Below, piece by piece: positions 9,581 through 16,164 of a stretch of 38,571 nucleotides of DNA. Source of the DNA: Hyphomicrobium sp. Its GTDB lineage: Bacteria; Pseudomonadota; Alphaproteobacteria; Rhizobiales; Hyphomicrobiaceae. The translations under genes were made by a program, and so were the position numbers. The notes below the pieces were generated by a model that saw only the letters and a list, made by a program, of their open reading frames with translations, was not told the DNA's origin and ran no database searches. The stretch covers positions 1 through 38,571 of the forward strand of contig PERL01000019.1 in NCBI GenBank assembly GCA_002928735.1, in the 5' to 3' direction. The stretch's first letter is position 1; every line of letters begins with the position of its first letter.

Positions 9581-10297
9581 TCAATACTTGCGGATGAGCC
9601 CCACGAGCCGGCCCTGAATATCGACCTGATCCGGCCGGAAGATGCGCGTCTCGAAAGCCGGGTTCGCGGCTTCCAGAGCAATCGTCGAACCCTTCTTGCG
9701 CAGCCGCTTGAGCGTCGCTTCTTCCTGCTCAACCAGCGCCACGACAATGTCGCCGTTGTCGGCCGAATGGCAGCGCCGGATGATCACCGTGTCGCCGTCG
9801 TGAATGCCGGCTTCGATCATCGAGTCGCCCTTCACTTCGAGCGCATAATGCTCCCCTGACCCCAGCATGTCGGGCGGGCAGGCAATGTCGTTGGAATGGT
9901 TCTGGATGGCGCTGATCGGTACGCCCGCCGCGATCCGGCCCATCAGAGGCACCGAAACAGTGCGCGCATCCGCGAAGTAGGAGGGCGTTGGCTCCGGCGA
10001 TCGCTTGTCGCCCTCGATCACACTCGGCTGGAAACCGCGTCGCGGCGGCTCCGGCGCCGATGCGGCCACCGTCGGGGCCGAATTCTCTGGCAGCTTGATG
10101 ACCTCAATGGCCCGCGCCCGGTGCGGAAGCCGGCGGATGAACCCGCGCTCAACCAGCGCCGTGATCAGACGGTGAATGCCGGACTTCGATTTCAGATCAA
10201 GTGCATCGCGCATTTCGTCAAAAGAGGGCGGAACCCCTTCGTCCTGCATCCGGGCGTGGATGAACAGCAAAAGCTCTTTTTGTTTCTGTGTCAGCAT
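9581..10297 (-). CDS. lexA: LexA repressor
   Basis: SOS-response repressor of 238 aa. N-terminal winged helix ([20 protein letters not shown], then [18 protein letters not shown]), a low-complexity linker around residues 70 to 110, and a C-terminal self-cleavage domain. The scissile bond is Ala124-Gly125 (GRIAAGVP), the nucleophile Ser159 (KGDSMIEAG) and the general base Lys197 (EATLKRLRK). RecA filaments trigger the cleavage. The ATG at 10297 gives the standard MLTQKQ start; an upstream in-frame start at 10348 adds unconserved residues. A LexA-type box lies 86 bases upstream, so autoregulation is expected. The stop is 5 bases from that of comEC. Confidence 0.97.
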   Translation of the reverse strand: MLTQKQKELLLFIHARMQDEGVPPSFDEMRDALDLKSKSGIHRLITALVERGFIRRLPHRARAIEVIKLPENSAPTVAASAPEPPRRGFQPSVIEGDKRSPEPTPSYFADARTVSVPLMGRIAAGVPISAIQNHSNDIACPPDMLGSGEHYALEVKGDSMIEAGIHDGDTVIIRRCHSADNGDIVVALVEQEEATLKRLRKKGSTIALEAANPAFETRIFRPDQVDIQGRLVGLIRKY

Positions 10298-10382
10298 GGC
10301 TGAATCAGGTGCTCCGGGTTCGAGGCCGCGGGACGCCGCGGCGGGCACGCCTCTTTGGACAAATCACGAACGTACCCTAGCT

Positions 10383-10397
10383 GTTCCCCTCCCGTTC
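10383..10397. promoter_or_regulatory. LexA (SOS) box, GTTC-N7-GTTC
   Basis: GTTCCCCTCCCGTTC is an exact match to the direct-repeat operator GTTC-N7-GTTC known for LexA of alphaproteobacteria. It lies between the divergent lexA (86 bases to its ATG) and kdsA (92 bases to its ATG). Autoregulation of lexA is the likely job; an effect on kdsA is possible. Confidence 0.75.
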
Positions 10398-10489
10398 CGC
10401 AAGCCCCCCGGAAATTTCCCACATATTGACGACACGCGCACGCTCACGCCGGCTGTTAACCAGCCGTGTTCCCACGCTATAAGCGTCCC

Positions 10490-11353
10490 ATGAACAAGCC
10501 CGACACACTCTCCCCCGCAGCCGTCGTCCATGCCGGCCAGGTGACGTTTTCCAATGATGCGCCGATCGCGATTCTGGCGGGTCCCTGCCAGATGGAAAGC
10601 CGCCAGCATGCGCTCGAAATGGCCTCCGCGCTGAAGGAGATCGCAACGCGCCTCGGCATCGGCCTCGTCTACAAGTCGTCCTACGACAAGGCCAACCGCA
10701 CGTCGCTATCGGGCAAACGCGGCATCGGCCTCGACGCGGCACTCCCTGTCTTTGCCGAAATACGCGAAACATTAGGCCTACCCGTCGTCACAGACGTGCA
10801 TGAGGTCGGCCATTGCGCCCTGGTCGCCCCCGTCGTGGACGTTCTCCAAATCCCAGCTTTTCTCTGCCGCCAGACCGATCTGCTCATCGCCGCCGCGCAA
10901 ACCGGACGCGTCGTGAAAATCAAGAAGGGCCAGTTTCTCGCGCCCTGGGACATGAAGAACGCCGTCGCCAAAGTCGTTGGTAGCGGCAATCCGAATATCC
11001 TCCTCACCGAGCGCGGCGCCTCCTTCGGCTACAACACGCTCGTCGCCGATATGCGTTCACTCCCGATCATGGCGGAGACCGGCGCACCGGTGATTTTCGA
11101 CGCCACCCATTCCGTGCAACAGCCGGGCGGGCAGGGGACGAGTTCGGGCGGCGATCGCCGCTTTGTGCCCGTGCTTGCGCGCGCCGCCGTCGCGGTTGGC
11201 GTCGCGGGTCTCTTCCTCGAAACCCACGAAGCCCCCGACCGCGCTCCGTCCGATGGACCCAACATGGTGCCACTGGCTGACTTCGAAAGCCTCGTGCGCG
11301 AGTTGATGGACATCGACGCCGTCGTCAAAAAACAGAAACGCGCGCGATCCTGA
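10490..11353 (+). CDS. kdsA: 3-deoxy-8-phosphooctulonate synthase (KDO-8-P synthase)
   Basis: Joins phosphoenolpyruvate and arabinose 5-phosphate to give KDO-8-phosphate, a precursor of the lipopolysaccharide inner core; cytoplasmic TIM barrel, 287 aa. Family stretches include IAILAGPCQMESRQHALEMA, YKSSYDKANRTS, PVVTDVHEV, QIPAFLCRQTDLL, KKGQFLAPWDMKN and FDATHSVQQPGG. The ATG at 10490 gives the usual length but has no clear ribosome site; a GTG at 10466 is possible. It is divergent from lexA and stands alone, away from the pyrG-eno neighbourhood often seen in other alphaproteobacteria. A cysteine follows the proline in GPCQ. Confidence 0.96.
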   Translation: MNKPDTLSPAAVVHAGQVTFSNDAPIAILAGPCQMESRQHALEMASALKEIATRLGIGLVYKSSYDKANRTSLSGKRGIGLDAALPVFAEIRETLGLPVVTDVHEVGHCALVAPVVDVLQIPAFLCRQTDLLIAAAQTGRVVKIKKGQFLAPWDMKNAVAKVVGSGNPNILLTERGASFGYNTLVADMRSLPIMAETGAPVIFDATHSVQQPGGQGTSSGGDRRFVPVLARAAVAVGVAGLFLETHEAPDRAPSDGPNMVPLADFESLVRELMDIDAVVKKQKRARS

Positions 11354-11450
11354 GGGATCAGCGCGCGTCACCGATGCGATAACCGAAGTTGTGGGAGACA
11401 AATCGCGGCGCCGGGCCGAACCTCCGGCGCTACGTACAGGCGTGGCCGGA

Positions 11451-11672
11451 CTATTCGCCGGCGATAAAGAGCGCCGCCGTGTGGATGACGCGGGAGTAGG
11501 CGAAATCCTCGGAAGCGGAAGGGGTCGCGAGATGATGGCTGGCAAATGAGTGGGCGGCGGGCACGTGAACAGCGGCATTGAGTGCAGCTGTGCTCGTGAC
11601 CGTCACAAGCAAGCCGAAGGTATAAGCGCACGCAAGTGCGCCGATGGCTCGCAGGATGCTGTCGATGGACAT
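11451..11672 (-). CDS. Possible small single-pass membrane protein, 73 aa
   Basis: A short reading frame beginning MSIDSILRAIGALACAYTFG, with one hydrophobic segment (residues about 8 to 32) that could be a membrane anchor or signal sequence, and a histidine- and alanine-rich remainder. A GAGG ribosome site stands 9 bases before the ATG. No family is recognised. It lies downstream of rpoE-chrR on the same strand, but the chrR terminator separates them. A longer in-frame start at 11741 is possible. The coding call rests on the ribosome site and the hydrophobic pattern only. Confidence 0.45.
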   Translation of the reverse strand: MSIDSILRAIGALACAYTFGLLVTVTSTAALNAAVHVPAAHSFASHHLATPSASEDFAYSRVIHTAALFIAGE

Positions 11673-11860
11673 GGGGTCAGACCTCGCTTGGGCGGAACGA
11701 GACGGAAGAGACGTCCAAGACGCGAAACGAGACATCTGCATCGTGCCAGATTCGAAGCCCGTCCGAACCCATTCACTTTGCCGAAAGAGAGGTAAACAAG
11801 ATCTTAATGGTAAGCGTTTTGTAAACGAGCCAAACGCGACGGCGCGGTCGAGTAGACAAT

Positions 11861-11892
11861 AAAAAAGCCACCAGCCGGAGCCGGTGGCTTTC
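11861..11892 (-). terminator. Rho-independent terminator of rpoE-chrR
   Basis: AAAGCCACC and GGTGGCTTT form a perfect nine-pair stem about 20 bases after the chrR stop. On the minus strand the stem runs into a T tract (TTTTTT), the classical arrangement. Confidence 0.85.
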
Positions 11893-11913
11893 AAAAACGA
11901 AGATGGACGGGAC

Positions 11914-12546
11914 TTACAGCCCCGCAAGCGGCTGCAACAAACGGGCGATCATGCCTGTGAAGCGCGGCTTCTCATCGGACGCCGCCAAGCAGATGCAGCC
12001 ATGGACCGGATCGGCAATGGGCCGGTGCTCGGCATCGTCGCCCAGATCCGCCACGTCACCGCGCCGGAACGTGCCGTACTCATCTGAATACGATCCATCG
12101 AGGATCAACGTCAGTTCCGAACCGCCATGCCCATGCTCCGGCAGCTTCGTGCCGGGCGCCACCTTCAACAAGCGAAGATCGCCCTTCGCACCCGACGAAA
12201 GCGGGATCGGATAATGCCAGACGCCGGGCGCGGCGCGGCGCCACGGAACCTCATCGAAGCGGCCGTTGAGAGCCGCATGCAGAGCGGCCGGCATCTCGCA
12301 GGCTTCCGCTTCGTCAGCTGTCGCCTCGCCAGCCCGGAACGCAACGACGGGCGCGTCCCGCGTCACCGGTTCAGGCTTAAGCCCCTCGAACAAAGCTTCG
12401 CCGATCAGCGCATGCTGCTTCAGCTCCGCACGGCAGCGTGGGCACACCGCGAGGTGGGACGACACGACGGCGGCCAGCGCCTCCGGCTGACTGCCGGCAG
12501 CACAGCTCATGAGGGTCGCGTCATCAAGGTGGTGGGTGATCTTCAT
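11914..12546 (-). CDS. chrR: ChrR-type zinc-binding anti-sigma factor with cupin domain
   Basis: Predicted cytoplasmic anti-sigma factor of 210 aa. The N-terminal anti-sigma domain carries the zinc motif H-x3-C-x2-C (SHLAVCPRCRAEL, residues about 30 to 42). The C-terminal half is a cupin barrel with metal-ligand candidates in PGTKLPEHGHGGSELTLIL and a later His (DPVHGCICLA). In Rhodobacter sphaeroides this architecture holds RpoE inactive until singlet oxygen triggers its loss; the same role is inferred here. Its start is 4 bases after the rpoE stop, so the pair is co-transcribed and presumably made together. The N-terminal Zn motif and two-domain order make the call firm; the triggering signal is not shown by sequence. 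Confidence 0.9.
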   Translation of the reverse strand: MKITHHLDDATLMSCAAGSQPEALAAVVSSHLAVCPRCRAELKQHALIGEALFEGLKPEPVTRDAPVVAFRAGEATADEAEACEMPAALHAALNGRFDEVPWRRAAPGVWHYPIPLSSGAKGDLRLLKVAPGTKLPEHGHGGSELTLILDGSYSDEYGTFRRGDVADLGDDAEHRPIADPVHGCICLAASDEKPRFTGMIARLLQPLAGL

Positions 12547-12550
12547 GGTT

Positions 12551-13150
12551 TTAACGAATGTCCTCGACGGCTTCTTTCACCTTCTGGTACGCCAGCCTCA
12601 TACGCGACTTCACCGTACCCAGCGGCAATCCGAGCCGCTCCGCAATTTCACTGTGTGACAGCCCTTCTACGTACGACAGGGTCACGACTTCGGACTGATC
12701 CGGCGGCAAGGTTGCGAGCACCGCCCTCACTTTGTCGCGCCGTTCGCGCTCCGTGACTTCCTCTTCCGGGCTCGGCCCGTCGGAAGCTTCCTCGTCGCGA
12801 TCCTCCGGCAAGGGCTGCCAGGAGACCTCGCGCCGCAAACGGTCGATGCGCAGGTTGCGCGCGATCGTGAAAATCCATGTCGTCGCGCTCCCCTTCTCGT
12901 CGGAGTAAAGCTGCGCTTTACGCCAGACGGTCAGGAGCGTCTCCTGCGCGAGGTCTTCGGCCGTCGTCGCGTCAGCCCCCTGCCGCATCATGTAGGATTT
13001 GACGCGGGGGCCGTAGAGCTCGAACAGCTTGCGGAATGCCTCGACATCCCGGCTTTGAGCAACTTTCTGCAGGAGGTCGGACATGGCCCTCGGTATCTTG
13101 ACGGGATACGGGTGCCGGCTGGCACGCGCGCTCTCCAGAACCTGAACCAT
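12551..13150 (-). CDS. rpoE: ECF sigma factor, RpoE of the RpoE-ChrR type
   Basis: Extracytoplasmic-function sigma factor of 199 aa. Region 2 spans residues about 38 to 105 (LFELYGPRVKSYMMRQG, DLAQETLLTVWRKA, TWIFTIARNLRIDRLRR); region 4 is about residues 145 to 195 (LPPDQSEVVTLSYVEGLSHS, then AERLGLPLGTVKSRMRLA). I chose the ATG at 13150 because GAGG lies seven bases before it and a sigma-type promoter ends 25 bases upstream; a second ATG at 13084 would leave an odd leader. It forms an operon with chrR, and the promoter implies positive autoregulation. Divergent from the antiporter gene. Confidence 0.93.
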   Translation of the reverse strand: MVQVLESARASRHPYPVKIPRAMSDLLQKVAQSRDVEAFRKLFELYGPRVKSYMMRQGADATTAEDLAQETLLTVWRKAQLYSDEKGSATTWIFTIARNLRIDRLRREVSWQPLPEDRDEEASDGPSPEEEVTERERRDKVRAVLATLPPDQSEVVTLSYVEGLSHSEIAERLGLPLGTVKSRMRLAYQKVKEAVEDIR

Positions 13151-13175
13151 AGCTTAACCTCGCTTCCGATGCCAA

Positions 13176-13204
13176 ACTTACGGCGGCTTCATGAAACCGG
13201 ATCA
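13176..13204 (-). promoter_or_regulatory. Predicted RpoE-dependent promoter of rpoE-chrR
   Basis: On the minus strand the sequence reads TGATCC, 18 bases, TAAGT. This matches the RpoE/ChrR target pattern known from Rhodobacter (TGATCC-N18-TAAGA-like) in all but the last base. It ends 25 bases before the rpoE ATG, leaving room for a short leader with the GAGG ribosome site. Confidence 0.75.
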
Positions 13205-13227
13205 GCCGGCCCCCGCCAGGACACCCG

Positions 13228-15039
13228 ATGCAGGACGTACAACTGAGCTCAATTGCGGTTCTGCTCGCAGCCGCAGCGATCGCCGCCCCCATCGCCCGCA
13301 CGCTAGGGATCGGCACGGTGCTCGGCTATCTGGCCGCCGGCGCCATCGTCGGCCCCTTTGGCCTGGGCGGGCTCTTTTCCACCGGCGAAGCCAAAGAAAT
13401 CCTGCATTTGGCCGAATTTGGCGTGGTGCTCCTGCTCTTCCTGATCGGCCTCGAATTGCGCCCTTTGCGTCTCTGGTCCATGCGCGGCGCGATCTTTGGT
13501 CTGGGCGGCGCACAGGTTGCCATCACGGCCATTCTGCTGACGGCCATCGCGCTTGGCTTTGCGTTGCCTTGGAAGAGCGCCTTGTTCATGGGCCTCGCCC
13601 TTGCACTTTCGTCCACAGCCTTTGCCTTGCAGGTGATGGAAGAGAACGGCGAACTTGCCACCAAACATGGACGATTGGGATTCGCCGTCCTGCTATTTCA
13701 GGACCTCGCGGCCATTCCCCTCATCGCTCTGGCTCCGCTGTTCGCCGTCGCCTTCGTTGCCGACGCGCCGCAACTCGATCTTTTTGCCGCCGCTAAAACC
13801 ATCGGCGTAATCGCGGCCGTCGCCGGAATTGGGTGGTTGACCCTCGACGTCTTTATTCGCCTCGTCGCTCAGACCCGCGTCCGCGAAGCCATGACGGCCG
13901 CGGCCCTCCTCACGGTCGTCACGGCAGCCGCCATCATGCAGTGGGCCGGCGTCACAGCCTCACTGGGCGCCTTCATCGCCGGCGCGCTGTTGGCAGAAAG
14001 CTCCTACCGCCATCAGCTCGAAGCCGACATCCAGCCCTTTGAGGGCCTTCTGCTTGGCCTCTTCTTCACAGCAATTGGCATGTCGCTCGATCTCGACCTG
14101 CTCGTCGCCAGTTGGCGCGAAGTTGTGATCTTCGCCGCCATTCTCGTCGCGGTGAAAGCGATTGTTCTATATGGCCTCGGCCGCTGGCAGGGACTGAACA
14201 GCCGCGGTGCGCGCCGCCTCGGCCTGTCCTTGAGCCAAGGCGGCGAATTCGCCTTCGTGCTCTTTGCGGCAGGCTTCAGCGCCGGTGTGCTGACCAAGGA
14301 CACGCAATCACTCCTCGTCCTCGTCGTCACCGTCTCGATGATCGCGACACCCTTCCTGCTACTCATCGACAGCCGCCTGACGCGCAAGACGCCCGCGACG
14401 CAAGCCTACGATGCGCTCCCCGAAAGCACCGGCCACGTCGTCATCGCCGGCTTCGGCCGCTACGGTCAGATCGTCGCCCGCATCCTGCGCGCGCGAAAAA
14501 TCCCCTTCACCGCCCTCGACATCGACGCCGAGCAAGTCGAACTCGTCAAAAAATTTGGGTCTGAAGCCTTCTTCGGCGACGCCTCCCGCCCCGACATTCT
14601 GGAAGCCGCCAAAGTCGGCGACGCGCGTGCCCTCGTGCTCGCCATCGACGACGTGGAGGCGTCGCTGCGCATTGCCGAGTTCGTGACGTCGACGTGGCCG
14701 AAGGTGCCCATCTACGCCCGCGCCCGCAATCGCAACCACGCGCACCGCTACCTCGATCTCGGCGTCGCCCGCGTCCAGCGCGAAACCTTCCTCTCAGCGC
14801 TCGAAACAACCAAGCAACTTCTAAAAGGTCTGGGCGACACCGACCGCGAAGCCGAACGCACCGTCAAAACCTTCCGCGCCCACGACGAACGCCGCCTCGC
14901 CGAAGACTACAAACATTACACCGACATGGAAAAGATGCAGGCCAAAGCCCGCTCCGACGCCGCCACACTCGAAAACCTTTTCGAAGAAGACGCGAAAGAA
15001 ACGGCAGCCGCAGCAGCAAAGGCGAAGGCAGCGGAGTAG
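13228..15039 (+). CDS. KefB/KefC-type monovalent cation:proton antiporter (CPA2)
   Basis: Predicted inner-membrane antiporter of 603 aa, exchanging K+ (or another monovalent cation) for H+. About twelve membrane segments fill residues 1 to 385 (start MQDVQLSSIAVLLAAAAIAA; GTVLGYLAAGAIVGPFGLG; LSSTAFALQVMEENGEL; FQDLAAIPLIAL). A TrkA-N/RCK nucleotide-binding domain follows from about residue 405 (HVVIAGFGRYGQIVARIL, ALDIDAEQVELVKKFG, FFGDASRPDILEAA), then a charged, probably coiled C-terminus. The ancillary KefF/KefG-type subunit gene is not adjacent. It is divergent from rpoE, whose promoter lies in the 77-base gap. Kef proteins are gated by glutathione adducts in enteric bacteria; that is not shown here. 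Confidence 0.92.
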   Translation: MQDVQLSSIAVLLAAAAIAAPIARTLGIGTVLGYLAAGAIVGPFGLGGLFSTGEAKEILHLAEFGVVLLLFLIGLELRPLRLWSMRGAIFGLGGAQVAITAILLTAIALGFALPWKSALFMGLALALSSTAFALQVMEENGELATKHGRLGFAVLLFQDLAAIPLIALAPLFAVAFVADAPQLDLFAAAKTIGVIAAVAGIGWLTLDVFIRLVAQTRVREAMTAAALLTVVTAAAIMQWAGVTASLGAFIAGALLAESSYRHQLEADIQPFEGLLLGLFFTAIGMSLDLDLLVASWREVVIFAAILVAVKAIVLYGLGRWQGLNSRGARRLGLSLSQGGEFAFVLFAAGFSAGVLTKDTQSLLVLVVTVSMIATPFLLLIDSRLTRKTPATQAYDALPESTGHVVIAGFGRYGQIVARILRARKIPFTALDIDAEQVELVKKFGSEAFFGDASRPDILEAAKVGDARALVLAIDDVEASLRIAEFVTSTWPKVPIYARARNRNHAHRYLDLGVARVQRETFLSALETTKQLLKGLGDTDREAERTVKTFRAHDERRLAEDYKHYTDMEKMQAKARSDAATLENLFEEDAKETAAAAAKAKAAE

Positions 15040-15059
15040 CGCGCGCCTCTCTCTCCCCC

Positions 15060-15104
15060 GTCATCCCGACGCGCGCCCACCCCCAAATGTCATCCTCGGG
15101 CTTG
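15060..15104 (+). repeat. Intergenic repeat fragment, left flank of the R-M island
   Basis: Two tandem starts, GTCATCCCGAC (15060) and GTCATCCTCGGGCTTG (15089-15104), resemble the common alphaproteobacterial intergenic palindrome of the GTCATCCCGGGCTTG type. The second stretch recurs in the opposite orientation at 18466-18481, beyond the restriction-modification genes. Confidence 0.5.
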
Positions 15105-15228
15105 CCTGCCCCGGCGCAGGCCGGTGTCCAGAGCACCCATGGTTCAACAGTCTCGAACCCGGCGGGGGTGGCAGGGACGGCGGCAGTGTTCTAGTTTCGG
15201 GTGCAGATTTTAGGGTGGGCGGGGCAGG

Positions 15229-16164
15229 ATGCGCGCGGAAGAGTTTATTACGAAGTGGAAGAATTCCGATCTCAATGAAGCACAGGGGGCAAAGCAGCAT
15301 TTTCTGGAGCTGTGCGACGTTCTCGACGTGCCAAAGCCGAAGACGACGCGGGCCGATGGCTACGGCTTCGAGGTGAACGTCGATAAGTCCGGTGGTGGCG
15401 CCGGATATGCGGATGTCTGGAAGAAGGGCTGCTTTGCCTGGGAGTATAAAAGCCCCGGAAAGAATCTTGGCGAGGCGCTGAAGCAACTCAAGCTCTACGC
15501 CAGCGATCTCGAAAATCCGCCGCTTCTCATTGTATCCGACATGCGCAGGATCGAATTGCACACGAACTGGACCAACATGGTCCAGGAAAAGCACGTGCTC
15601 GAGATTGATGAATTGGCCGATGTGCGGCTTCGGCAGAAGCTCAAGTGGGCGTTCGACGAAACGACACTGCCAGAATTGAAGCCTCGGCGTTCGGCCAACG
15701 CCACGACAGAAGAGGTCGCCGAAAAGTTTGTCCGCATCGCGCAGAATCTGCGCGAGATGGGGCACGATCCCGAAAAGGTCGCGCACTTCGTCAACCGGAT
15801 GGTCTTCTGCATGTTTGCGGAAGATGTGGACCTGCTGCCGAAGAAAATGTTCCAGCAGATGCTGGAAGCAAGTCTCCACGAGCCTAAGCAGTTCGTGCGC
15901 AATGCCGAACAGCTCTTCAAGGCCATGGCCGAGCGCGACGGCATGGTGGGCTATCAGGCCATCGAGTGGTTCAATGGTGGACTTTTTGAAGACGGCACGG
16001 CGCTCCCCCTGTCCGAAGTTGACATTCGTGTCGCGCTCGACGCTGCCCAACAGAATTGGGCCGAGATCAACCCCTCGATCATGGGCACGCTGTTCGAGCG
16101 CGGGCTGGACCCATCGAAGCGCTCGCAGTTGGGTGCGCACTATACGACGCCGAGAAGATCATGA
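15229..16164 (+). CDS. Type IIL enzyme, N-terminal nuclease and helical part (311 aa)
   Basis: This piece carries the DNA-cutting half. The catalytic signature is Asp62 and Glu72-x-Lys74 in GYADVWKKGCFAWEYKSPGK, followed by the KQLKLYASDLENPPLLIVSD strand typical of the MmeI-like nuclease fold. The rest is helical (EEVAEKFVRIAQNLREMGHD; FVNRMVFCMFAEDVDLLPKK), the spacer that links to the methyltransferase. It ends LGAHYTTPRRS; the GAHYT motif belongs to the methyltransferase junction and contributes to the SAM site in related enzymes. In this family cutting needs the methyltransferase part for DNA recognition, so this fragment alone is probably inactive. It begins 189 bases after the antiporter gene. 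Confidence 0.75.
   Translation: MRAEEFITKWKNSDLNEAQGAKQHFLELCDVLDVPKPKTTRADGYGFEVNVDKSGGGAGYADVWKKGCFAWEYKSPGKNLGEALKQLKLYASDLENPPLLIVSDMRRIELHTNWTNMVQEKHVLEIDELADVRLRQKLKWAFDETTLPELKPRRSANATTEEVAEKFVRIAQNLREMGHDPEKVAHFVNRMVFCMFAEDVDLLPKKMFQQMLEASLHEPKQFVRNAEQLFKAMAERDGMVGYQAIEWFNGGLFEDGTALPLSEVDIRVALDAAQQNWAEINPSIMGTLFERGLDPSKRSQLGAHYTTPRRS

Noticed and set aside
11408-11430. GCGCCGG ... CCGGCGC hairpin between kdsA and the small membrane ORF
   Set aside because: Seven pairs without a T tract on the plus strand; too weak to call a kdsA terminator.
12096-12546. ChrR as a general cupin metabolic enzyme
   Set aside because: The N-terminal H-x3-C-x2-C zinc motif and the operon with an ECF sigma factor make the anti-sigma reading much stronger.
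15061-16140. Minus-strand frame antisense to the restriction nuclease
   Set aside because: No motif or ribosome site, and the plus strand encodes a clear PD-(D/E)xK nuclease.
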